Shown piece after piece: positions 25,709 through 34,400 of a stretch of 64,000 nt of DNA. Origin of the DNA: Candidatus Flexifilum breve. GTDB taxonomy: Bacteria > Chloroflexota > Anaerolineae > Aggregatilineales > Phototrophicaceae. The notes beneath the pieces are model-generated. The model was not told where the DNA came from. It was given only the letters and a program-made list of their open reading frames with translations, and did not search any database. Made by a program: the position numbers and the translations under genes. Each line of letters begins with the position of its first letter. Position 1 is the stretch's first letter. The stretch covers positions 1-64,000 of the forward strand of contig JADKGC010000011.1 in NCBI GenBank assembly GCA_016717205.1. The letters run 5' to 3'.

Positions 25709-26643
25709 TCACGCGGCATAGGCATCCCTGAGCAGCCTCGCCGCCCGTTTCATGTATTTCGGGAACGATGCCGGACTGTATCCATTGTCGATTGCCGCTT
25801 GGCGGTACGTTTTTCCTTCCAACTGCGCCCGCAGAGCAACCGAAACGCATTTCGTGTGCCGGTACTGTTCCAGCAGCGCCTCGGCAGGAGCAGTATTCCC
25901 GTGCTTGTACTGCTCGCGCCAGTGATACGGGGAGGTAAATCGCCCGTGATTGGGATGCTCAACTGGTTGCTCAAACAGCCCCGGTGGCGGGTACGTGTGC
26001 GTCTCTAGGAACACTTCCGCGAACTCATACTGAAGTTCCTGCTGGACGTACAACCCATAGCGCTGATACCAACGCCACACGTCGGTCGTAACGATATTCG
26101 CGGCGGCTTCTTTTTGCCGACTTGGGTCGTATGGTAGTACAGCGCGACCAAGTGCTTCGTTGACGACATGTATTTGTTTGCCAGCCTGTGCATGATCCGC
26201 TCGATGTCAATCCGCATGTCAATCTCCGTCGCCCAGCCTGCCCAGCGTTCGCCCTGCTGGTGCTGCAAACCATCGATCACATTCTCATCGGCGGTATCAC
26301 GACGATCACTCTTGATCAGCGCGTCGAGGCTGTCATACTGATTTGCCTGGTAGCGGATCGTCGAAATCTTGCAGCGTGCCAAGATAAAGAACACGGTCTG
26401 CTTACGGGACTTCTCCGCGAGGAAATCACGCTGCTCAACCAGTGTTTCCCAAAGTGCCATGAAACCGATTTGTAGACAGTCAGGTAATTCATCTTCGAAC
26501 ACACCGAAATTCTTCATCACGTTCGATGCGTAATGAGCGAGATCGTCGTAGATTTGCTGGAACGTCATTTCACCCGCCCAACTGGTCGGGTATACGGCAG
26601 TACGCGGATACGGGCGAATTTTGCTGCGGAACTCAGAAGTCAT
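25709..26643 (-). pseudogene. Sigma-70-like protein split by a -1 frame change
   Basis: Two open frames together make one sigma-like protein of about 310 residues. The first (start ATG 26643 with GAGGGAG ribosome binding site) carries a region-2-like helix set (DELPDCLQIGFMALWETL). The second ends with a region-4-like helix-turn-helix (TYRQAAIDNGYSPASFPKYM). At the minus-strand sequence C AAA AAG (26116-26110) the reading must slip back by one to continue as QKEAAANIV..VWRWYQRYGL. Without the slip the first frame stops at 26005. This may be a real frameshift, a sequencing error or programmed -1 slippage. Confidence 0.6.
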
Positions 26644-26736
26644 GGTGAACACTCCCTCACAAGCTGGAATCTGCCAGCGCGTTGAGCGCAACCGCTCACC
26701 CACGCGGGAACAGCGCAGGGAAGGAGCCTGTCAAAC

Positions 26737-26763
26737 AAAAAAGCCAACCCGGTGAGGTCAGCT
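26737..26763 (-). terminator. Intrinsic terminator-like hairpin upstream of the sigma-like gene
   Basis: On the minus strand AGCTGACC pairs with GGTTGGCT (two G-T pairs) around a 6-nt loop, followed by TTTTTT. It lies about 95 nt before the ATG at 26643, so it could end transcription from upstream or serve as an attenuator in the leader. Confidence 0.6.
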
Positions 26764-27196
26764 CTTTGTGGCTTGCGGTTGTAGGGGAGGCTTTTTAGGC
26801 AGGTAGTTCGGTGGTCACGTCCCGAAGGGATGGGGGCAGCGTACTACCTGCCGGTGTTTGAGAGGAAGGGAGTCACGCGCTGTAGAGTCGCCGCGTCGGC
26901 GGTTGTGCGAGGGACAGAAGTCTGGTGCTTGTACTGCCACTCGGTCTTTTGATGATGATTATGAGGGGTGTAGTACAGGGAACACTTTGGGTGATGTTGG
27001 CGCAGTGCCTGAAACGACGCATTCCTGACCAAGCGACCTTGACCCGTGAGTTAGGGACGTACACGGTGCGATGCAACCAAGAAACGGCTACTACCCGCTG
27101 GCGGTTCGACATCCAGCGAGCTTGTACCAAACTGGTAGCCATTATCCTCAGATATCGTAGTGGTGAGATGTTAGCACGAATCACGGACATCAAATC
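26764..27196. other. Non-coding stretch with a 55-nt inverted repeat
   Basis: About 430 bp with no convincing gene. The clear element is GGCAGGTAGT at 26798-26807 with its exact inverse ACTACCTGCC at 26843-26852, enclosing the smaller palindrome TCCCGAAGGGA (26820-26830). The minus-strand continuation is TAAAAAGCC, not a T tract, so it is not a standard terminator. Overlapping short frames on both strands between 26873 and 27212 have no recognisable features or clear ribosome binding sites. The hairpin may belong to a structured RNA or recombination site. Confidence 0.45.
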
Positions 27197-28414
27197 TCAT
27201 CGGCGCATATAGCCAATTTGCAGTCCCATCGGCACTTCCAACCACTCCTGTCCCTGGACACTTACAATACCGACGGGAACTACCGCCTGCGGACGACGAA
27301 CAATGTTCAATAAAGCACATTGATCGTTTGGGCATGAATAAACAGGCGATTGCGAGTTCGGTACAACGGCAAAGAAGTCGTTCATTTGACTGAAGTCCAT
27401 TGTGACAGGAAAGAAGTCTTCACTGCTCTCCAGAACGTGGGTGATTGCTGCTGGCAAAGGGAGTTTTACGCCATCATTGTTAAAAAACACACCAGTGCCA
27501 ATCCACAGTGAAACGAATACGATGATACCTGTGGGAAACACCTTCGTTTGCGCGGTTTTCCATACGAAGGAATTCAGCCAACGAGTACGTATTTCGGCAA
27601 GTCTGCTCATGCCCGGAACGCGAAGCAAACGACTGCTTAATCCCCACTTCTTCGCTCGTGAAGTATTGCTCTCGTCCTTTCCGAGAAGGAAGAGATAATA
27701 TCCGCCTATGGGGACAAAGCAGAGGATTGCTGTCGCACAGGCAAACATTCCGAAGGGTGCGTAACCGAGAGTATCGTTGCCGATGGTCGCAGGGACGTGC
27801 GTCAGAAATCGAAAAAGAAAGAACATGCCCACAATACCCAAAACTGTGTAAAGGATGTTGAAGAGGCGATCCACGACAGATTTTACGCCTTCACGACTGC
27901 CTATGGCCGTACCGACAATAACTCCGAACAAAAGCGCAAGATAAGGTGTGACAAGCAGAATTCCCTGATCGAGTGGTGTGGTGTCGGCTGGTTGCCCCAA
28001 TACTGTCTCTATGAAAAGCCGAACTACAAGATATTCAAGGATAACGGCAACAAAACCGCCGATCAACGCGAAGGCTATCGGCACCTTCAGCCAATCGACC
28101 AATCTCACTACCAAAACCATCAGAAGAGCATTGCCCAAAGCTTGCCCGTATGCTGGTGATCCGGTAGATGCGGTGGCATGTAGTGTCCACCAGTAAATGA
28201 CTAATCCGTAAAGTGGTGGAAGAAACCACTGCACAAAGCGATGACGCAGAACGAGCAGCAGTAGCGCGAAAAATAACACGAACAGGAGCATACCGATATC
28301 AAAACTTGGCACACCGTCTGACGAAATCGAGAGAGGAAAAATGCCCAACAAGAAGTGCCACAGGGCGCGAAAAGGCAACATAAAATCGTTGATCGGATTG
28401 CCAATCAGATCCAC
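27197..28414 (-). CDS. Polytopic membrane protein with C-terminal SH3-like segment
   Basis: 405 residues that I do not recognise. About seven or eight hydrophobic segments occupy residues 10-235, including FDIGMLLFVLFFALLLLVL and VIVGTAIGSREGV. A cytoplasmic stretch then precedes another membrane helix (TGIIVFVSLWIGTGVFF). The last 100 residues look extracellular: DFFAVVPNSQSPVYSC..CALLNIVRRP, then a short VVPVGIVSVQGQEWLEVP like a bacterial SH3 strand pattern. It belongs to a same-strand block of exported proteins (27.2-38.9 kb). A role in sensing or envelope function is only a guess. Confidence 0.65.
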   Translation of the reverse strand: MDLIGNPINDFMLPFRALWHFLLGIFPLSISSDGVPSFDIGMLLFVLFFALLLLVLRHRFVQWFLPPLYGLVIYWWTLHATASTGSPAYGQALGNALLMVLVVRLVDWLKVPIAFALIGGFVAVILEYLVVRLFIETVLGQPADTTPLDQGILLVTPYLALLFGVIVGTAIGSREGVKSVVDRLFNILYTVLGIVGMFFLFRFLTHVPATIGNDTLGYAPFGMFACATAILCFVPIGGYYLFLLGKDESNTSRAKKWGLSSRLLRVPGMSRLAEIRTRWLNSFVWKTAQTKVFPTGIIVFVSLWIGTGVFFNNDGVKLPLPAAITHVLESSEDFFPVTMDFSQMNDFFAVVPNSQSPVYSCPNDQCALLNIVRRPQAVVPVGIVSVQGQEWLEVPMGLQIGYMRR

Positions 28415-28466
28415 CGCAGCACTCCTGATAATGCGAACAACGTGAACTACCCGTAATCCAAACCGA

Positions 28467-28853
28467 TTACATCATGACTTTTCCCGATCCACCGCAGGTG
28501 GGGCACACACCACCATGAGCGCGACCGCTGCCCCGACAAACATCACATGTTCGCGACGGAACGATTGCGCCTTTAAGCGCCGCGCCAATGCGCTTATTTT
28601 GTTGACGTGAACGCATGGCTGACGCAAACAAGCCTCTGGGACTCATTTCATACTTCCATCGATCTTCGATCCCAAGCGCAGCCGCCATTCGTTTCTGTGT
28701 CATCCGAGAAGCGATCACTCCGACAATCAACGTGACCACCCCTACGATCAAAAATCCGGGGTTCTGAGTCACTATGACGAGCAAGGCTGGAATGCCAACT
28801 GCGACTACGAGTAGAACTAAACATCCTGAGATACGCACCAGTTGCCATTTCAT
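28467..28853 (-). CDS. Small membrane protein with DnaJ-like zinc motif
   Basis: 128 residues from ATG 28853, chosen because GGAG lies 8 nt upstream and because the longer frame (to 28898) runs through a hairpin. Two membrane segments (residues about 5-50) are followed by a basic stretch. The C terminus contains CDVCRGSGRAHGGVCPTCGG, that is two CxxCxGSG units as in the DnaJ cysteine-rich domain, enough to bind one zinc ion. A role in membrane-associated folding or protein contacts is possible. Not recognised as a named family. Confidence 0.65.
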   Translation of the reverse strand: MKWQLVRISGCLVLLVVAVGIPALLVIVTQNPGFLIVGVVTLIVGVIASRMTQKRMAAALGIEDRWKYEMSPRGLFASAMRSRQQNKRIGAALKGAIVPSRTCDVCRGSGRAHGGVCPTCGGSGKVMM

Positions 28854-28888
28854 AATATCTGCTCCAATGTTGATAATACGATTAAACG

Positions 28889-28914
28889 CTGCACCCAACT
28901 AAGGTTGGGTGCAG
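28889..28914 (-). terminator. Perfect hairpin after the 28934 gene
   Basis: CTGCACCCAAC (28889-28899) and GTTGGGTGCAG (28904-28914) form an 11-bp perfect stem with loop TAAG, 20 nt after the stop at 28934 on the minus strand. The following CGTTTAATCG is only mildly T-rich. Probably a terminator between the two minus-strand genes. Confidence 0.65.
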
Positions 28915-28933
28915 ATTATGCGCTGGTGTCAGC

Positions 28934-30433
28934 CTATGGCATTGTGAACCGCGTAACATCCCACCCATCCGCCACGACCAAGCTACCATCCGACATCAGT
29001 GCAAGCCCTGAGATTTCACGGAAGCTGGACTTCGCAGTTCCGGAGACCGCCAACTCTGCCGATCCGAATTGACCTGTGAGGTTTCCCAAACTATCAAATC
29101 GGTAGACAGTGCCAACGTCATCCCGATCATTCGCTGCCACAAAAACTGACCCGTCAGCTCCCACTTCGATGGCAGTGACACTCTGGTCAAGCAGCACAGA
29201 CGCGCCAAAGCTGTCAGTTAGGACATTGCCGTCGCTGCCGACGACAGTCAGCCTTCCGTCGTAGCCCCATCGCTTGCCAAGATACAGCGACCCGTCCGGC
29301 GCGAGGGCAAACGTGGCAAGATCGGCATTTGCCGCATCATAGCTTTCGGGAAGTGTAAACCGCCGCATCTCGTGTCCTGTGGGGTCAAGCACAACGATGT
29401 CATACGTATCCCCTTGCTCACTATGAAAAGGGGCATACAAGTTCCCCTGCGTATCGACTTCTACCTGCCCATGTCGTATTCCAAATAGGGGGATCACTTC
29501 TGGGCTGTTTGGATCAGCGCTCAGGTTGAACATCCATTCCGCCCCTGAGTCCGTACTCACTGCCCAAGCTTGGTTATTATCTTGAACGACCAATCCGTCG
29601 ATATCGGTCACGAGACTGCTGCCGAGAGAGGACTGCACCACACCATTGCTCGTCAAGACCACTACCTCTGCCACATCTTCAAAGTACGACCGTCCAATTG
29701 ATACGAACAGCATGCCATCTTGCCCCACCGCAATCGCCGAAATGAAAGGTGGTGTACCTTCGCTTGTCCAGTTTGCTGGCATTGCGATTTCTTGCGTCCA
29801 AATAACGTTACCGGTACCTGCAATCGGCGCAGACTGACCTGCGACGTCGAGAGCGGGGACAAAAGCATTGGCACTGGTATCGAAAACGATGCTTTGAGCA
29901 ATCGCTAGCAAGGTAGGCAAGTACGGATCAATACCGCCCGGCACTGCACTTGCACTCAGCAGTACGAAGTTTCCACCACCAAATCCAACCGCTATGCCAA
30001 TGCCTTGCTCATCGACGCGCGATAGGATTGCATATGCGACTGGTAGATTGCCCCCCCTGACTTCTTCCAATGTATCTACGGTGGTACCCGATTCAGACGC
30101 ATTCTGAGTAAACATGCCGAGCAGATCGAGTGGGGTGAGGCCGCCTGGATTCCCCACACCAGCGATCAGGGCGGCGGGAATCACGAGTACTTGAATGCTG
30201 ATTTCGCCGCTGGGGATAGGCAGAGAATTCTGAATGGCATCAAAGGCTTCTTGTGAGCTTGCACCAGAGATGCCGCTGTCACCCCCGTCTTCGACAATCC
30301 ATCCAGTCGGGTAGTTGAACGAGAGAGAACCATCGTCACTCGTGAATGTTTCAGCAAGTGCTTCCTGAGCATCCGTGATTTGCACGGTGAAGCCGATTAA
30401 CAACAAGGAAAATACCCACACAATACGGTTCAT
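28934..30433 (-). CDS. Secreted beta-propeller protein
   Basis: 499 residues from ATG 30433, which directly follows a GGAGAGGG. Signal peptide: IVWVFSLLLIGFTVQITDAQ. Residues about 30-190 form an alpha/beta domain opening with FTSDDGSLSFNYPTGWIVED, a pattern common in secreted PsbP/DUF-like domains of Chloroflexota proteins. Residues about 200-499 are repeats such as VDTQGNLYAPF, LAPDGSLYLGKRW, VGADGSVFVAAND and LMSDGSLVVADGW, typical of NHL/SMP-30-like propellers. No enzyme motif seen. It is part of the exported cargo block. Confidence 0.75.
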   Translation of the reverse strand: MNRIVWVFSLLLIGFTVQITDAQEALAETFTSDDGSLSFNYPTGWIVEDGGDSGISGASSQEAFDAIQNSLPIPSGEISIQVLVIPAALIAGVGNPGGLTPLDLLGMFTQNASESGTTVDTLEEVRGGNLPVAYAILSRVDEQGIGIAVGFGGGNFVLLSASAVPGGIDPYLPTLLAIAQSIVFDTSANAFVPALDVAGQSAPIAGTGNVIWTQEIAMPANWTSEGTPPFISAIAVGQDGMLFVSIGRSYFEDVAEVVVLTSNGVVQSSLGSSLVTDIDGLVVQDNNQAWAVSTDSGAEWMFNLSADPNSPEVIPLFGIRHGQVEVDTQGNLYAPFHSEQGDTYDIVVLDPTGHEMRRFTLPESYDAANADLATFALAPDGSLYLGKRWGYDGRLTVVGSDGNVLTDSFGASVLLDQSVTAIEVGADGSVFVAANDRDDVGTVYRFDSLGNLTGQFGSAELAVSGTAKSSFREISGLALMSDGSLVVADGWDVTRFTMP

Positions 30434-30474
30434 ACCCTCTCCCATTGACTTTTGAACAGCCTTCTACAATTGTG

Positions 30475-30800
30475 TTATCTGCCATACTTAGAGACATAGG
30501 CGCGTGCCTGAGCCGTAAGCTCGTCTTCACGCGCGGAAACTTGCAGAAACTGTTTGTATTCCGCGACCGCTGCCCGCCGATTACCCTGCTGATCGTAGAC
30601 CATCGCACGACCGAAATACGCACCGCTTTCTTTCGAGTCAACCCGCAGCGCTTGATCGAAATCTGCCATCGCCTGTCACTGGTCGCCTAACTTGTTAAAC
30701 ACCAGCCCCCGCTGCACGTAAGCCTCGCCGGAGTTCGGTTTGAGCCGCAGCGCCGCGGTGAAATCCGCCATTGTCCCGGTATTATCGCCAGTGACCATCC
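30475..30800 (-). pseudogene. Truncated TPR protein remnant
   Basis: The minus strand encodes two tetratricopeptide repeats in one frame: TMADFTAALRLKPNSGEAYVQ.. and MADFDQALRVDSKESGAYFG.., interrupted by an in-frame TGA at 30678-30676, where CAG TGA CAG probably replaced an Arg codon. The 64-residue downstream part (from ATG 30669) could still be made. The upstream end runs into a GGGCAACCGGGCGGGTCGCCCCTAC repeat (30801-30825) and no start of a full protein is seen. I read this as a decayed fragment. Confidence 0.65.
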
Positions 30801-30825
30801 GGGCAACCGGGCGGGTCGCCCCTAC
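30801..30825. repeat. Short GC-rich interspersed repeat
   Basis: On the minus strand this reads GTAGGGGCGACCCGCCCGGT followed by TGCCC, containing the pair GGGCGACC/GGTTGCCC. It begins with the same GTAGGG as the intergenic repeats at 3.2, 5.75 and 13.1 kb. It truncates the TPR remnant next to it. Confidence 0.55.
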
Positions 30826-30883
30826 GGGAAGCCGCGTGAGCCTCTCAGAACCGCAACACGGACGGTTGAATAAAGGCGAAAAA

Positions 30884-31357
30884 TCACACCGGCGGCTCGT
30901 TGTTCTGAGCGCGCGTTTGATTCAACTTGTCGCGTATTGCCATTGCTTCTGTGTACTCATCAGCAGGCTTCCCATTTCCAGAGGAACTCTTGCCGAAGAT
31001 CCAGACCAAAACAACAAACCCGACAAAGGGGAAAAGTACTGGCAGAACGCTAAAAAATACCACTGCAAGGACTATAAGCACTACCGTCACGGCTGTCCGT
31101 TGTGCCACAGTCTTGAATTGCCTACGAGCTAATGGAAGTACAATGGCAGTCATCAACAAATAGATGATCGGAAAGACAATCACCGCCAAAGCGGCAATTA
31201 TTACCTGTGCACCGCCATTCGAAGACAATCGACTGATGATAACTGCGCACCCGATGAGTCCAACAAGATAAAGTCCTAAGAACTGATTAAACCACTGCTT
31301 TAGCCCACCTTTCTTAGGTGGTTTGCGACCGATTTCCGATTGACTAGCGGTTGACAT
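30884..31357 (-). CDS. Small membrane protein of unknown function
   Basis: 157 residues from ATG 31357, which has a strong GGAGGT ribosome binding site 8 nt away. A cationic N terminus (GRKPPKKGGLKQW) leads to about four hydrophobic segments (LGLYLVGLIGCAVII, VIIAALAVIVFPIIYLLMTAIVLPLA, AVTVVLIVLAVVFF, VLPVLFPFVGFVVLVWIF). A polar cytoplasmic tail ends in NQTRAQNNEPPV. I do not recognise a family. It lies 98 nt downstream of the giant gene's stop and may be made with it. Confidence 0.65.
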   Translation of the reverse strand: MSTASQSEIGRKPPKKGGLKQWFNQFLGLYLVGLIGCAVIISRLSSNGGAQVIIAALAVIVFPIIYLLMTAIVLPLARRQFKTVAQRTAVTVVLIVLAVVFFSVLPVLFPFVGFVVLVWIFGKSSSGNGKPADEYTEAMAIRDKLNQTRAQNNEPPV

Positions 31358-31428
31358 AGTCCTTACCTCCAGTTTTATACTTGTCACGGACAATCAATAC
31401 AAACTGAATTCGATAACTCCAATGTGAC

Positions 31429-31449
31429 TGCGCTGATCAATTCAGCGCA
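31429..31449 (-). terminator. Hairpin after the giant protein gene
   Basis: TGCGCTGA (31429-31436) and TCAGCGCA (31442-31449) are a perfect 8-bp stem with a 5-nt loop, located just after the stop codon of the 2,493-residue gene on the minus strand. No T tract follows, so efficiency is uncertain. Confidence 0.45.
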
Positions 31450-31455
31450 ATCCGC

Positions 31456-34400
31456 TTACCTTACCATCGGAATACTCGTGCAGTCCCCCTGCAGTTCGAC
31501 CACATCCTGCCGCGCCCACAGGTTATTCTCAAACTGATACCATGTGAATCCCGACTGGTTGATCGCTTGGCCGATGACTGTATATTCCAACCCACCACCA
31601 ACGACTCCAGCAATCTCGAAGCTCGTGCCCGGACCACGCCGCAAATTGGTATCTCCCGGCGTCGTGATCGCCGAGCATACTGCTGTGCCTCCCGTCGCTG
31701 CCCCCGTCACATCAACCGGGATCAACGTCTCGATCCCGTCTGCGCTCTCAACCGACCAACCTTCACGTCCGCTTGGTGAGAGGACGCGCCACCACACGTA
31801 TCCATTCGCGCTGACCGGACCTTCCAGTAGAGTTACAACGATGCCGGATGGCATGTTTTCAAGGATGTTTGAATTTGTGTTGGTGGCATCCCGCAGCTTC
31901 AGTCCTTCGTCTGCGGTGAATACGGTTGCCTGACCACCCACGTAAAGCACACCCATTGGCGGGGCAGTCGGGACAATTACTGGCGCGCCACCAAGCGGCT
32001 CAAGCCAGTAACGAGCAGCGTCGCCTTCTGCTGTCCACCCGATTAAGCCATCGTAGTCCACCATCCACCACGCATATCCGTCGGCGCAGATTGGACCATC
32101 AATTACGGCGAATTCATCACCGGGGGGAATACTGCCCACTTGACCAGCAGATGCGGTCGCTTGCGATCGGATGCGATTAGCGGTGTTACCCCCTTCGACG
32201 ATAACACGCGCCGTCTGACCGACGATCAAACGCGATGTCAGCGTGCCGGGGCAGGTCACGGGCGTCGCACTAGCCGTCGGAGTCTCAGTCGGCGGCGGTG
32301 TGTTGGTGGGGGGCGGTGTCAGTGACGGGGTTGGAGTGACCGACGGAGTCCAAGTTGCTACAGGCACCAATGTTACTGACGAAGTCAAGGTCGGAACAGG
32401 CGTTACAGATGGTGATAAGGTCGTGTCCGGCACGGGTGAAGCTGTCGCACCCGGCTGAACTGAAACATCGCGCACTTCCGACACGCTGGGCATCCCTTGA
32501 TACAACGGGTTGACGCTCAGTTCGCCGCATATCCCCTGAAGAAGTATCTGTGGGTTGCTCCCATTAGCGTTGAGGGTATATACATCAACGACGTTTTGAC
32601 GGAAGAACCCATCCTCAGTTTGAACTGAGGTTCGGTATACGGTAGCGAGCATCCCGCTGCCGTCAGGCAGCCAATACGCATCACCTGCCGTTTCCGAAAG
32701 ATCGCTCACACTTCCGGTCACGGCATCCGAGAGGTACGTTCCAAACGCGTCGTCAATCAGGAGCGAATCGCCATCACTAGACCATCGAAGATCGGCATAA
32801 ATCGTCCCTAAACTCACAGCCGCATTGGTGAGGTTGCGCAGGTTGGAACCGTCTCGCTGGATCAGGAAAACATCGGCAAAGGCGCTGCTGTTGAATGTGC
32901 GCGCCACAAATGCGATCGTCTGCCCGTCCGGCGAAAATGCGACGGTGGAGGCAACAGCGTCCGAAAGAGTGGTTAGCTGCGTTTCGTCCGTCAATTCAGC
33001 GCTGTACAGATTCAGGTTTCCTCCTGAAACGACGACGATGCTTCCATCTTGCTCCACACTGAGGAAATCACCGTCTTCAGGAAAATTCAATCCTGTCTGC
33101 TCTGCAACGATTTCCCCGGTTTCCACGTTGACGACTCCAATGCGCGAGTCACCGACATTTGCGAACACGATGTCTTGACTGTTTGGCATCCACTCGAAAT
33201 GATCCACTCCAAAGTCGAAGCTCTGGCGACTGCTTCCATCGATACCCATCACTGACAGGCGACCGCCTGACGTAAAGGCGACTCTTTGCCCATCTCGTGA
33301 AATGACCGGGGTGAAGTCCTGGCGGTAATCGACGCCTGATAAAGCGGTCAGATTGACAGGATCGCGGTCGTCGTAAACCGCGAGGAAGTGATGCTCTTGG
33401 CTGATAATTGCACCGGAAATCGTTGACAACGTCTGCGATCCATCCGGATTAATGATGATCATCTGGCTCCCAATGGCGCTATCGTCCGAAATGATAGGAC
33501 AAAGCTGCGCGATGAAGATCGGAACGCCACCCGCCCCTGTTCCCCCGCTCGACGGCGGTTGTGCAGTCGGGGTAGGCACTGATCCCGACACATCCAGATA
33601 ACGGTTCACGCGATCCAAGAAGGCTTGCGCGCTTCCATCATAGAACCACGGCTCGGCATAGGTTTCCCACCCGGCGATCGCAATCGCCTCCGTGCAGAAG
33701 TACCGCGCCGCTTCGGTCAAGCCGAGTTCATCGTAGGCGACGCATAATCTTTCGTAGGTGAGCGGATCATTGATGACACCTCCTTCTTCTTCAGCAATAT
33801 GCAGAAGAATGTGTCCATTGCGGGCGTAAGTTTCCCAGTCTATGCCGCGAGATGCATCATCACTGTACTGTAGCGCTGCCACTAGGTACAGCCTGAAATC
33901 ACGCCTGATCGGCTCGCTCGCATCAATATTGAAGTAAGCACGCGCACCACATTGAATGGCTTGTTCATTGCGCTCTGTATGCGCGTACTCAAAGCTGCAA
34001 TTCGCAAAAGCGGAGAAAAGATTGTAGCGTGCGCCGCTCTGGAAATTGGTGTAGCCTTGTGGCTCACGCCCATCCGCTACGACACAACTGTAATTATCGA
34101 CCGCAGTCTGCCAGTCCTCCGCGTTGTAGGCATCAAATGCCGTGTTGAACAGCGTCAGCAAGTCACGTGAAGAGCAGGTGACATTCGGGTCAATCAGCGG
34201 AGGGACACCGGGATCAAAGGGGTACAGGACTTCTGGTATCGAGGTCGGCGTAGCAGCTACTTCAGTCGGAGTTTGCGTTGGCGTCAGCGTCGGCATAGCA
34301 GTTAGCGTCGGTTGTATATCTGTTCCTGCGCCGCCCGCCTCGCTCGGAGGAACATAGAACGACGAGCCGAACGCTCGGTCAACAGGAAAGCGCTCTTCTG

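Noticed and set aside
26873..27212. Overlapping short frames on both strands (62-106 codons)
   Set aside because: No motif, no clear ribosome binding site, and several frames compete over the same bases.
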